Of a stretch of 64,000 nt of DNA, positions 43,502-52,278 are shown one piece after another. Every line of letters starts with the position of its first letter. The stretch's first letter is position 1. Where the stretch lies: the NCBI GenBank assembly GCA_026392115.1, contig JAPLCQ010000038.1, forward strand, positions 1-64,000, in the 5' to 3' direction. The translations under genes were made by a program, and so were the position numbers. Under the pieces are notes generated by a model, which was not told the DNA's origin, did no database searches, and was given only the letters and a program-made list of their open reading frames with translations. The DNA is from Armatimonadota bacterium (GTDB lineage: Bacteria; Armatimonadota; Chthonomonadetes; Chthonomonadales; CAJBBX01).

Positions 43502-43819
43502 GTGTCAAAGGTTTGTAATGTGATGTTAAGAGACCAAGACGAACCGGTCTACATGATCAGCATAGCGGCCCAGCTCACGGGACTGCACCCGCAGACCGTG
43601 CGCCTCTACGAGCGAATCGGTCTGGTGCAGCCGCGCCGGATCAGCAACAAGAACCGCCTGTATTCGGACTCGGACATCCTGCGGCTGCAGCAAATCCGCC
43701 GGTTCACGCAGGAGATGGGTGTCAACCTGGCCGGTGTCGAGATCATCCTTGAGCTTCTCAAGCGCATCGAGAAGCTTCAGGACGACATTGAGGAGATGCG
43801 GAGCCGGCAGACGCCATAG
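43502..43819 (+). CDS. hspR: HspR, MerR-family heat-shock repressor
   Basis: A 105-residue MerR-type DNA-binding protein. The winged helix motif YMISIAAQLTGLHPQTVRLYERIGLVQPRR is typical of HspR, followed by YSDSDILRLQQIRRFTQEMGVNLAGVEIIL and a C-terminal coiled-coil helix. It represses the dnaK operon by binding HAIR, often with DnaK as co-repressor. The start is a GTG at 43502, 7 bases after dnaJ. It is followed by a bidirectional hairpin at 43847-43886. Confidence 0.93.
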   Translation: MSKVCNVMLRDQDEPVYMISIAAQLTGLHPQTVRLYERIGLVQPRRISNKNRLYSDSDILRLQQIRRFTQEMGVNLAGVEIILELLKRIEKLQDDIEEMRSRQTP

Positions 43820-43846
43820 CCCCGCCATGTCCGCGGGAGTGCTCAG

Positions 43847-43886
43847 GGGGCGGCTACGGGCCATTGACAGGCCTCGTGGCCGCCCC
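43847..43886. terminator. Bidirectional terminator between hspR and purH
   Basis: A long near-perfect stem, GGGGCGGC(T)ACG(G)GCC with GGCC(T)CGTGGCCGCCCC, around ATTGACA. It separates convergent hspR and purH. On the plus side it is followed by TATTGTATTGG. Confidence 0.7.
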
Positions 43887-43901
43887 TATTGTATTGGTCC
43901 G

Positions 43902-45485
43902 CTAGTGACGGAAGTGACGTCGCCCGGTGTAGACCATGGCGATCCCGCATGCGTTGCAGAGCTCGATGGTCTCCTGGTCGCGCTTGGAGCCGCCGGGCTG
44001 GATAATCGCCTTGATGCTGGCGTCGGCCGCGGCCTGCGGACCGTCGTTGAACGGGAAGAAGGCGTCCGACGCCATTACGGCGCCCTGGGCCAGCGCACCC
44101 GCCTGCCCAACCGCCAGCCGAACAGACTGCACCCGGTTCATCTGGCCGGCGCCCACGCCCACCAACCGCCGATCGCGCGAGAAGACGATCGCATTGGACT
44201 TCACATGCCGAACGATGCGCCACGCGAAAAGCAGTTCGGATAGCTCCTCGGCGGTAGGCGTTCTCTCCGTCACGCAGGTGAGGTCGTCGGCTCCGAGAAC
44301 CACAGTGTCGCGGTCCTGCACCAGAAGGCCACCCACGACCGACCGCATATCGACGCCGAACGCGTTGTCTCGCCAACCCTCGAGGCTGCCAAGCTCCAGA
44401 ACCCGTACATTGGCGCTCCACGCCTTGGCTTCGGTCAGGATCTTGTAAGCGTCGGGTTCGTAGCTCGGAGCCGCGATCACTTCGAAGAAACTGTTCTTCT
44501 CGGTTATGACACTTGCCGTTTCGGCGTCCATGGGCCGGTTGACGGCCAGTATCCCGCCGAATGCCGAGACCGGGTCGGCCTCGCGCGCTAGACGGAACGC
44601 CTCGGACAGAGTCGGCCGCATGGCCACGCCGCAGGGGTTCATGTGCTTGACGATGACCGCTGCAGGCGCCTCGTCGAACTCCTTCACGGCCTCGATCGCT
44701 GCGTTTGCGTCGGCCAGGTTGTTGAACGAGAGCTCCTTGCCGTGCAGGACCCGCGCCCGCGCGACGCAGGGCTCGGAGGCGCCGGGCATTGCGTAGAACG
44801 CCGCCGACTGGTGCGGGTTCTCACCGTAACGGCAGATGCGATCCAAAGTGCCCGAGATGGCGAGTTCGGCGGGGTACTTCGTCTCGGGGTCCAGGCGAGC
44901 GCCGAGGTACTGCGAGACCATGGCGTCGTAAGCGCCGGTATGTCGGAAGGCCTTCACGGCCAGCCGTCGCCGGAGCTCAAGCCCGGTGCGACCCTCGCGG
45001 CCGTCCATCTCCTCAAGCACCGCCGCGTAGTCGGCCGGATCTACCACGACGGTGACGTCGGCATGGTTCTTGGCCGCGCTGCGCACCATGGCCGGGCCGC
45101 CGATATCGATGTTCTCGATGGCGTCCTCCAGCGTGCAGTCGGGCCGTGCGGTGGTCGCCGCGAAGGGGTAGAGGTTCACGCAGACGAGGCCGATGCCGGG
45201 GATCCCTGCATCGGCGATGGCAGCCATATGCTCAGGCAGGTCGCGGCGCGCCAGGATACCGCCGTGTACGGCGGGGTGCAGCGTCTTGACGCGGCCGTCC
45301 AGCATCTCGGGGAAGCCTGTTGCCGCACTGACGTCGGTGACCTCCAGCCCGGCCGCGCGAAGCGCCTTGGCGGTGCCGCCGGTCGAGAGGATCGTCACGC
45401 CGCGAGCCGCCAGCCCGGCGGCGAAATCGGCCAGCCCCTCCTTGTCGGAGACGCTGATCAACGCCCGGTCGATTCTTCCGTCCAT
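43902..45485 (-). CDS. purH: AICAR transformylase / IMP cyclohydrolase
   Basis: A 527-residue bifunctional enzyme for the last two steps of IMP synthesis. The N-terminal IMP cyclohydrolase has ALISVSDKEGLADFAAGL, STGGTAKALR, GRVKTLHPAVHGGIL and NIDIGGPAMVRSAAKNH. The C-terminal AICAR transformylase has RYGENPHQSAAFY and the catalytic VKHMNPCGVA (Lys-His). The ATG at 45485 follows GGAAGGAGC. Upstream on the same strand come the DUF4380 gene and purN. Confidence 0.97.
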   Translation of the reverse strand: MDGRIDRALISVSDKEGLADFAAGLAARGVTILSTGGTAKALRAAGLEVTDVSAATGFPEMLDGRVKTLHPAVHGGILARRDLPEHMAAIADAGIPGIGLVCVNLYPFAATTARPDCTLEDAIENIDIGGPAMVRSAAKNHADVTVVVDPADYAAVLEEMDGREGRTGLELRRRLAVKAFRHTGAYDAMVSQYLGARLDPETKYPAELAISGTLDRICRYGENPHQSAAFYAMPGASEPCVARARVLHGKELSFNNLADANAAIEAVKEFDEAPAAVIVKHMNPCGVAMRPTLSEAFRLAREADPVSAFGGILAVNRPMDAETASVITEKNSFFEVIAAPSYEPDAYKILTEAKAWSANVRVLELGSLEGWRDNAFGVDMRSVVGGLLVQDRDTVVLGADDLTCVTERTPTAEELSELLFAWRIVRHVKSNAIVFSRDRRLVGVGAGQMNRVQSVRLAVGQAGALAQGAVMASDAFFPFNDGPQAAADASIKAIIQPGGSKRDQETIELCNACGIAMVYTGRRHFRH

Positions 45486-45694
45486 TCCATTGCTCCTTCC
45501 CCGCCGGCCTGCCACAGACGAACAAGCGCCCGGACAGCCGCGGTCAACGGTTGCCCAGGCGCTCGGCAGTCCAAAGCGGGCGCTTCCCCGGGGTCGTCCC
45601 CGCTACGCGCCAGTCACGCCCGCCGTTTGTTGTCTGTTCGATTATGGGCAGAAGCGGCCCCATGCGTCAAGGCCGACCAGACCCCAAGAGGGTG

Positions 45695-46696
45695 TTACTT
45701 TGCCGCCTCCGTCTGGGCGATGAGCGGAGTGATCGCCGCGTCGAGCGCCGCCTCGCCCGCGCCGATGTCGACCTTGTCAAAGAGGTACCAGCGCTCGACG
45801 TACTCGACGGTCGCGCCCGGCGCCAACTTGGTCAACGGGCCCGTGGACTCCACCTCCATGAAGGATCCCTTGGTGAAGGTCTCGCAGTTGCAGCCCGAGT
45901 CTGGGTACGAGGCGCCCTCCTTGTAGCCAAACCGCTTGACGAAGAGGCGCCCGGCGTTGGCGTAGGCGGCCCAGCCCTGCTTGTTGGCGATGCCAATCTT
46001 CTGCGCGAAGTTCGCCTTGTCGTCCGTCTTAAGGCAGAGGTACTTCTTGCCGACGGTCCAGCGTGCGTCCGTCAGGTCGGTGTAGTGCCAGAGCACCATC
46101 GGGCGCGCGGGAAGGACATAGTCGTCGTGGGACTTGAAGGGTTCCTGCGGGAGGATCGTGACGCCGCCGCCCGCCACAATGGTCAGCGCCCAGGGCGCCA
46201 GCTCGACGTCCCAGACGCCTGTGTTCGTCAGCCGGTGCGTGACGGTCACCTGAGTGCCGGTAGCGGCCAACTCCACCTGCATCTCCTTCCGGATGCCTGT
46301 GCCGGGCTCGACCTTCTGGGTCAGCTTGATGCCCGTCGCGCCTACCGGGGCGAAGGCAACGGGGTCGTTGTCCGGAGAGTAGCTGCGCGGCTTGACCTCG
46401 GGGGCGTGCCAGAGGCGGTGGCCTCCCAGCGGCTTCCAACTCCCCCACTCGGTCGTGACGGTATCAGTGGGCATCTCTGCGAAGTTGTTGGGCCCGCCCG
46501 CCAGCGCATAGCGGATCACGCGTGGGCCGACGTTGGTGGTGACGATCACTTCTGCCGTCCCGTTGCTGAGCCGGTAGCAGTCGGGTAAGTTTAGATAGTT
46601 TACTTTCTCCAAGGTCACATCTCCTCTGGCTCCTAGAGCCAACACCCCCAGGCCTACAAGCCCGACCAGTCGTAACGCGGCCACGCCAACGTGCAT
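45695..46696 (-). CDS. DUF4380-like secreted galactose-mutarotase-fold protein
   Basis: A 333-residue protein with a signal peptide (VAALRLVGLVGLGVLALGARG) and a long beta-rich domain. Landmarks are NGTAEVIVTTNVGPRVIRYALAGG, EWGSWKPLGGHRLWHAPEV, TRMRLTN-like HRLTNTGVWDVELAPWALTIVAGG and PDSGCNCETFTKGSFMEVESTGPL, matching DUF4380 and the aldose-1-epimerase fold. It may bind or act on a sugar outside the cytoplasm. It lies between purN and purH on the same strand, an odd setting for a secreted protein. Confidence 0.75.
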   Translation of the reverse strand: MHVGVAALRLVGLVGLGVLALGARGDVTLEKVNYLNLPDCYRLSNGTAEVIVTTNVGPRVIRYALAGGPNNFAEMPTDTVTTEWGSWKPLGGHRLWHAPEVKPRSYSPDNDPVAFAPVGATGIKLTQKVEPGTGIRKEMQVELAATGTQVTVTHRLTNTGVWDVELAPWALTIVAGGGVTILPQEPFKSHDDYVLPARPMVLWHYTDLTDARWTVGKKYLCLKTDDKANFAQKIGIANKQGWAAYANAGRLFVKRFGYKEGASYPDSGCNCETFTKGSFMEVESTGPLTKLAPGATVEYVERWYLFDKVDIGAGEAALDAAITPLIAQTEAAK

Positions 46697-46701
46697 CGCG
46701 A

Positions 46702-47343
46702 TCAGCCTCCTGGTTCCATCGTGCGCTCGGGCAGTATCCGCACGCGCCCGTCGGACAGCAAAATCCGTCCAGCCGCGAAGAGCGCCACGGCGCGGGCATA
46801 GGCGGCGTGCTCCTGCGGTAGGACCCGAGCGGCGAGCGTCTGCGGAGTGTCGTCCTCCTCCACCGGCACCGTTGTCTGCAGGACGATGGGACCGTGGTCA
46901 TACACCTCGTCCACCATGTGGACCGTACAGCCGCTCACCTTCATACCGGAACCCAGGACCGCGCGGTGGACATGCTCTCCGAACATGCCCTTTCCTCCGA
47001 AGAGAGGCAGAAGCCCCGGGTGCACATTGAGGATGCGGCCCCTGTACGCTCGGACTACCTCCGCCGGCAGCAAGCGCATATAGCCCGCCAGGCAGACGAG
47101 GCCAATCGACTGCGTCTCCAGCGCACCGAGGAGCTGCGCGGCATAGGCCGCCGGGTCCGACGCAGGACGCACCACCAGGGTCTCGATGCCCTGCTCCCGC
47201 GCCCGGACCATGGCCGGAGCCTCGTCTCGGACGCCGAGGACCAGGGCAACCGCGGCATCCGCCGTCCCGTTGCGGCAGGCATCGATGATGGCCTGCATAT
47301 TGCTGCCGCGCCCGTGACCGGAGACCATCACGGCGATACGCAC
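46702..47343 (-). CDS. purN: Phosphoribosylglycinamide formyltransferase
   Basis: A 213-residue enzyme that transfers the formyl group from 10-formyl-THF to GAR in purine synthesis. It shows VSGHGRGSNMQAIIDACRNG, LAGYMRLLPAEVVRAYRGRILNVHPGLLPLFGG (catalytic Asn-His) and VDEVYDHGPIVLQ (catalytic Asp). The GTG at 47343 follows GGGAGGGCGGC; an in-frame ATG nine codons upstream is less likely. Its stop lies 5 bases before the DUF4380 start. Confidence 0.95.
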   Translation of the reverse strand: MRIAVMVSGHGRGSNMQAIIDACRNGTADAAVALVLGVRDEAPAMVRAREQGIETLVVRPASDPAAYAAQLLGALETQSIGLVCLAGYMRLLPAEVVRAYRGRILNVHPGLLPLFGGKGMFGEHVHRAVLGSGMKVSGCTVHMVDEVYDHGPIVLQTTVPVEEDDTPQTLAARVLPQEHAAYARAVALFAAGRILLSDGRVRILPERTMEPGG

Positions 47344-47646
47344 GCCGCCCTCCCGCGGTGAACCCTGCACTGGCCTGCCCCGTTTCCCAGGCGCTACGCG
47401 TGACCACGCCTGCCCGATCCGACCGGATCGCTCCCGCCATTATAGGCCGCTACAGCGCCTCAGTCAAGCGTTCCGATGGCCGGGCTCGGCGCTTCCAGGA
47501 GCCTCAACACGGGCGCGCGCCTATATATGTGTCGCGCGGGCACGCGATTCTCGGTGATCGCGCGCGAATCGGTGCAACAAACGGCCCGCCGGATTGTCAC
47601 ATGCACTGTTCGAGACCATCCACCATCCAGTTCGGAGGATCTAGCG
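47344..47646. other. Divergent intergenic region, purN and anti-sigma-like gene
   Basis: About 300 bases. A TATATATG stretch at 47522-47529 could be a -10 element for the plus-strand gene; GC-rich inverted GCGCGC runs flank it. I see no clear -35 hexamer or regulator site. Confidence 0.3.
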
Positions 47647-48642
47647 ATGACGACCAACACCAAGCAAGACGACCGACAAGCTGGAACGATCTCCCAGGAG
47701 GCAGGAATGGACTGTGACAGAGTGTGGGATCTGCTCTCCGTCTACGCTGACGGCGAGGCTGATGCCAACGAGACGGCGATTGTCGAAGAGCACATCGCGT
47801 GCTGCACGACCTGCGCCCGAGACCTCGAGTTCATGCGGGGCACTTCCGCCGCCGTGCAGGCCGAGACGCAGGTCGCTCCCCCGGCTGCCATGCGGCAGGC
47901 CATCCTCAACGCGACGATCTACAAGCCGACCATGCAGGAGCGCTTCGCTTCCGCGATCCGCCGCTCCTTCTCCCAGTCGCCCGTACGGTACGGCGCACTG
48001 GCCACCGCCGGCGCCGCGGCTGCCCTGACGCTCACCGCGATCCGCCCCGGCTTCACCCCCGGCCTCATCCCGGCAACCGGTGTTGCGCAGACGCAGGTTG
48101 CCGCTGACGCGGAGCCAGGCGTGCTCGAGGGCCTGGGTCTTGAGGATCTGATGCCGAACTCAATGCCCGGCATGGCCTCTCGCCAGTCCGGAACCGGCGC
48201 CGTTCTCCGCACCCGCCGGACCGCGGTGGCAGCCGCAGGACGCGACGGATCGACGCTCATGAGCCGCACCGCCGCGGTCCGCAACGGCCACCCGATGCCG
48301 AGTGTGAGCATTCCGGCCGGCACCGGCCTGGATGACGTCGACGTCGACGAGAGCGCCGCCGGACAGGACGAGATGGCCGCAGTCGCCTCGCCCGCCATGA
48401 CCGCCGAGCCCTCTCTTGAGCCCGCCGCAGCCCCTGTGAGCGTGCCCACGGTGACCGCATCGATGGCCCCGCGCATCGTTTTGGCGGCATCCACCGGCGC
48501 CGTGAACGCAGGGCAGATCGCCACGCTGGCCGACATGAGGAAGAGCCTGAACCGCAGGGCCAACAGTCTGAGCGCGGCCGATCTCCGGCAGCAGGCTCGC
48601 GACGGCCAGGTTCGGATCGATCTGATCAAGGGAAGCTTCTAG
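47647..48642 (+). CDS. Zinc-finger (zf-HC2) anti-sigma-like membrane protein
   Basis: A 331-residue protein. Residues about 20-60 form an anti-sigma zinc-binding domain (CDRVWDLLSVYADGEADANETAIVEEHIACCTTCARDLE in outline) with the H-x3-C-x2-C signature. One membrane helix follows (GALATAGAAAALTLTAI), and a long Ala/Pro/Met-rich exported region ends in a helical DMRKSLNRRANSLSAADLRQQAR. No sigma factor gene is next to it, so its partner is elsewhere. The ATG at 47647 follows CGGAGGATCTAGCG. It is 56 bases upstream of the large barrel gene and probably in one transcript with it, which suggests envelope-stress sensing. Confidence 0.75.
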   Translation: MTTNTKQDDRQAGTISQEAGMDCDRVWDLLSVYADGEADANETAIVEEHIACCTTCARDLEFMRGTSAAVQAETQVAPPAAMRQAILNATIYKPTMQERFASAIRRSFSQSPVRYGALATAGAAAALTLTAIRPGFTPGLIPATGVAQTQVAADAEPGVLEGLGLEDLMPNSMPGMASRQSGTGAVLRTRRTAVAAAGRDGSTLMSRTAAVRNGHPMPSVSIPAGTGLDDVDVDESAAGQDEMAAVASPAMTAEPSLEPAAAPVSVPTVTASMAPRIVLAASTGAVNAGQIATLADMRKSLNRRANSLSAADLRQQARDGQVRIDLIKGSF

Positions 48643-48698
48643 TTAGCTGCCCCAGGCTTAGCCCGTTGAGCCTTTCGACCTCGGACGGAGGTTAGACA

Positions 48699-51600
48699 AT
48701 GACCAAGAGCATCATCAACAACGCAAACAGGATCCTGGCAGCGGCCCTGGTCCTTGGAGCCATTCAGACTGCGAGCGCCCAGAGCGCGTCGCGGTTGTTT
48801 GACTTTAAGGCTGAGCTCGCCCGGACTTCTCTGAGCCTCGGCCAGAGCCTGTCCTACATCGACGCAGCCGGGAAGCCCACAGGGCAGACCCGCCTGTTCG
48901 TCGAAGCGTTGCGCGGCAACGGAACTCGCTCCGGCTACATGCTGTCTCACGGCGGCGTGGTGCCCGGCTCCCTGCGAGTGTCTGTAGGCGCGCGGTCCCT
49001 CAAGGCGGAGACCGACTACACGGTCGACTTCGCTGGTGGTGGCCTGATGTTCGTAGAGCCCGTCCGTCCCTACGACAGCATCAGCGTCTCTTACCAGTAC
49101 GTCGACGGTTACGACGCCTCCCGCAACGTCACCGGCACTCCCGGCGTCGGCCTGAAGCTTCGCGGCTCAGCGCTGAACCTCGGCTATGCCGTCTCGTCGC
49201 TTAACGGCGTCAGCTACACCACCTACGGCCTGGCTCACAACAGCAAGGTTGGATCCGGCTCTACGCTCTCCGGACTGCTCTACTTCAGCTCCGGCGCAGC
49301 CAGCAACAACAACGCCATCGGTCGCACCAACCAGAACGGCGCCATTCAGCGCCCCAGCAACGCCAAGCCCGCCAATGATCGCTTGCTCGTCCAGAACTTC
49401 CAGGGCAAGTCCGGCAAGGCTACGTTCAACGCTTCGTACCAGGACGTCGGCACCCAGTTCGCAGGCTTCAGCGCCATGCGCAACAACCTGACGTCGAACC
49501 CCGTAGAGGCCCAGCAGCTCGCGGCGCTCGAGAAGGAGCGCGGCATCAAGCGCATGAGCTTCGGCGGAGGCCTGGCCACGGGCAAGACCTCGAACCTAGG
49601 GCTGAACTGGGACAACATCGGCGACGGCGCCGGCAGTATCGTCAAGCAGGGGCTGAACTACACCGCGGGCGCTCTGAAGATGCAGTATCAGGGGCAGACC
49701 GTTGGTACCAGCTTCCAGCGCTTCGGCAACCTCCGCGACGGAGAGGCCGCCCAGTGGGCGCGCGAGCGCGGCGTCAGCCGCTCCAACATCTCGCTGGCCT
49801 ACGCCCCCGCCAAGGGAGGCGCCCTGAGCCTGTCGCAGAACAAGATAGGTGATCGGACCGGCGGCCTGAACGGCCTCGGGTTCAACTTCACCGGCAAGAA
49901 TCAGAACCTCAGCTACAGCTCGAGCAAGGCCGACCAGACCTTCTCGCGCCTCAACGATCTGAGCGACGCCGACCGGACGGCCATCGCCCTCGGCATCCGC
50001 CGGCAGTTCAACGCGACGGCAACCGCAGGCGAAGTCACCGCGAAGGACAAAGAGCAGGTTGCCCGAGAGGCCGGCCTGTCCCGCACACGCTGGAGCTACG
50101 GCTCGGCGCTGGGCAAGCAGTCCACGCTCGGCTTCAACCAGTTCTCGGTCAGCGACGGTAGCGGCAATATTCAGCGCACGACCCTGAATCTCGCCGGCAA
50201 GGGCTTCTCGCTCAACTACCTGGACCAGAACATCTCGCAGAGCTTCGGCAAGCTGGGCTCCCTGAACGACTTCGAGCGCAGCCAGTACAACAACGAGCTC
50301 GGCATGCGGCGTACCGCATTGGGGATGAATCTGACTCTGAGTCGCTCTTCAACCCTCAGCTACAACCAGTCCTCGGCTTCGGATTCGGCCGGCTCTATGT
50401 CCCGCCAGTCCCTCGCCTACGCCGCCAAGGGCTTTGACGCTCGCGTCAACCTGGGCACGACGGCTTCTTCTTACGCGCGTGCACGCGATATGGCGTATTT
50501 GAACGACGCCGAGCGCGCCGCCATCGAGGGCGAGCGGGGCTTCCGCCGCATGGACTTCGCGGCGAACCTGACCTCGATCCGCAACCTGACCCTGAGCACC
50601 ACGGTCTACAACGCCGTGAACTCCGAGCTTTCGCTGACCCGGAACAACTACCGCCACGCCGCCGGCTGGACCCCGAACAAGGCCACCCGGATCAACTACC
50701 TGAGCGACGGTAACTCCTCGACGAAGTCGGGAATCGTGGCCAACGGCACCGCCCACCAGCTGGTCACCATCGACCAGCAGATGAAGCGCGGCATGAAGTG
50801 GAACGCCTTCCGCGACGAGGTGACCACCACCGCCAACGGCGCCACCGCCGGCCGCACGACCACCAACTTCCTGCACTTCGAGACCGACCGCAGCAAGGCC
50901 AACAACCTGGTCGCAGAGACCAAGCGCATCGGCTTCAGCGACGGCCGCTTCGAGAACACCACCGTGGTCGACATGAACTGGCAGGCCTCCAAGACCATGG
51001 GCTTCCACCTGAACCGCAATGCGGTGGATCGTGGTCGCGAGGCTTCGGCAGCCACCAGCATGCTGGATTGGAAGTGGCAGGCAAGCAAGACCCTGAGCCT
51101 GACCGGCCAGATGGGCGCGACGCAGACCAACACCGGTGCGGGTACCACCTTCCGCGGCCTGACCCTCACCACGCCGGTCTCCGGCATGTTCAGCCTCGCC
51201 GGCACCTACTCCGAGGCCGTCGTGCAGGGCAGGAACAATCGCTCGGTGGCGGGTCTCTCCATCTCGTCGCTCAAGCCCATGAACATCCTGGGCCTCCGCA
51301 ACGCGTCCGTCACGCTCGGCTACGCCGGTGTGCACGACCAGCAGAAGCAGCAGACCGAGAACGTCAGCGCCAAGGTGCAGGGCCTTCTCGGCAAGAACAC
51401 CGTAGCCCTCGAGTACGGCGGCGCTCTGGACGCCAAGGGCAACTCCGGCGTCTCCCGCGGCTTCAGCTTCGTCAGCGACAGCAACGAAAAGCTCCCGGTT
51501 CACTTCAACGTCGCCTACAAGGCACGCAACGTCAACCGCGGCAACATCCAGCTTGTTCGCAACTACAACCTGGCCCTGCGTCTCTCCAAGACCTCCAGCC

Positions 51601-51995
51601 TCAGCTACGCCTACAACTCGCTGCCTGAGGATGGCGCACTGAACATGCAGCAGCTCAAGAGCTCCGGCTTCACGTTCAAGCAGGCCCTGAACGCCGGTAC
51701 CGCCCTGTCGCTCGACTACACCACCAGCGAGAACCTGGCCAATCGGCAGGCCACCCGCAAGCTCGGCGCATCCCTCATCGGCAAGCTCGACAAGGTTGCA
51801 TCGTTCCAGGCCGGCTACAGCGTCAACGTCAGCAACATCAACGGCCAGAACGTCAATGCCCATGCCGTCAGCCTTGGCTACGACCGCCGCATCGATGCCG
51901 ACCACTCCGTGGCCTTCAACACCGTCTACACGATGAACATGGCCGGCCGCACCAACGATGTCCAGGCCAACGTTGAGTTCAAGACCCGCTTCTAA
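48699..51995 (+). CDS. Large secreted beta-strand-rich protein, outer-membrane barrel candidate
   Basis: A 1098-residue protein with a signal peptide cleaved near ASAQS. A short N-terminal Ig-like part (SLRVSVGARSLKAETDYTVDF) is followed by about 900 residues of alternating-polarity strands rich in Asn, Ser, Thr, Tyr and Gly, with many patterns like NLSYSSSKADQTF. Five imperfect repeats lie at about 49440-50560. The protein ends NDVQANVEFKTRF, with a terminal Phe as in outer-membrane barrels. It is most likely an outer-membrane beta-barrel of unknown function. It follows the zf-HC2 gene and precedes kdsD after a 283-base gap. No known family is recognised. Confidence 0.7.
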   Translation: MTKSIINNANRILAAALVLGAIQTASAQSASRLFDFKAELARTSLSLGQSLSYIDAAGKPTGQTRLFVEALRGNGTRSGYMLSHGGVVPGSLRVSVGARSLKAETDYTVDFAGGGLMFVEPVRPYDSISVSYQYVDGYDASRNVTGTPGVGLKLRGSALNLGYAVSSLNGVSYTTYGLAHNSKVGSGSTLSGLLYFSSGAASNNNAIGRTNQNGAIQRPSNAKPANDRLLVQNFQGKSGKATFNASYQDVGTQFAGFSAMRNNLTSNPVEAQQLAALEKERGIKRMSFGGGLATGKTSNLGLNWDNIGDGAGSIVKQGLNYTAGALKMQYQGQTVGTSFQRFGNLRDGEAAQWARERGVSRSNISLAYAPAKGGALSLSQNKIGDRTGGLNGLGFNFTGKNQNLSYSSSKADQTFSRLNDLSDADRTAIALGIRRQFNATATAGEVTAKDKEQVAREAGLSRTRWSYGSALGKQSTLGFNQFSVSDGSGNIQRTTLNLAGKGFSLNYLDQNISQSFGKLGSLNDFERSQYNNELGMRRTALGMNLTLSRSSTLSYNQSSASDSAGSMSRQSLAYAAKGFDARVNLGTTASSYARARDMAYLNDAERAAIEGERGFRRMDFAANLTSIRNLTLSTTVYNAVNSELSLTRNNYRHAAGWTPNKATRINYLSDGNSSTKSGIVANGTAHQLVTIDQQMKRGMKWNAFRDEVTTTANGATAGRTTTNFLHFETDRSKANNLVAETKRIGFSDGRFENTTVVDMNWQASKTMGFHLNRNAVDRGREASAATSMLDWKWQASKTLSLTGQMGATQTNTGAGTTFRGLTLTTPVSGMFSLAGTYSEAVVQGRNNRSVAGLSISSLKPMNILGLRNASVTLGYAGVHDQQKQQTENVSAKVQGLLGKNTVALEYGGALDAKGNSGVSRGFSFVSDSNEKLPVHFNVAYKARNVNRGNIQLVRNYNLALRLSKTSSLSYAYNSLPEDGALNMQQLKSSGFTFKQALNAGTALSLDYTTSENLANRQATRKLGASLIGKLDKVASFQAGYSVNVSNINGQNVNAHAVSLGYDRRIDADHSVAFNTVYTMNMAGRTNDVQANVEFKTRF
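49440..50560 (+). repeat. Five imperfect protein-level repeats inside the barrel candidate
   Basis: Units of about 76-100 residues, each with a [QTS]-[FY]-x3-x-x-L-x-D-x(0-1)-[AGED]-R/A segment and then E-x-G-[IVLMF]-x-R. Examples: SFQRFGNLRDGE...ERGVSR (about 49706), TFSRLNDLSDADR...EAGLSR (about 49935), SFGKLGSLNDFER...ELGMRR (about 50238), SYARARDMAYLNDAER...ERGFRR (about 50467). Spacings between motif starts are roughly 256, 228, 302 and 228 bases. Confidence 0.7.
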
Positions 51996-52278
51996 TCAGA
52001 CCCCTACTCCGCCTCTATCCCATTATCTAGCAAACCTAGCCTCTAGACCAGAAGTCGAACCAACCGGCAGTACCCGACGGACCTCGACCAGCCTGACCCG
52101 CCGAACCCTCCCAAGCCCGACCCGCTGAACCCCCCTTCCCACTCACCCGAAACGCCCTTCGTGCGTCTGCCCCATTGCTCGATCCGCGCCTCGTCCCTCA
52201 CGGTATACTGAAGCGCCGGCCGCCGCAGGACCAGCCCGTGCGCGACCGCATACTATATGTATAGGGTGGAGGACTGCC
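51996..52278. other. Pyrimidine-rich spacer before kdsD
   Basis: About 280 bases without a gene. A C-rich stretch has a degenerate repeat, CTGACCCGCCGAACCCTCC and CCGACCCGCTGAACCCCCC, about 20 bases apart. A TATACT at 52204-52209 may be a -10, and a small palindrome ATAC-TATAT-GTAT lies at about 52248-52262 just before the kdsD ribosome site GTGGAGGA. Confidence 0.35.

Noticed and set aside
50349..51905. Minus-strand open frame of 518 codons inside the barrel gene
   Set aside because: Antisense shadow rich in Val, Gly and Ala; the plus-strand gene has a signal peptide and repeats.
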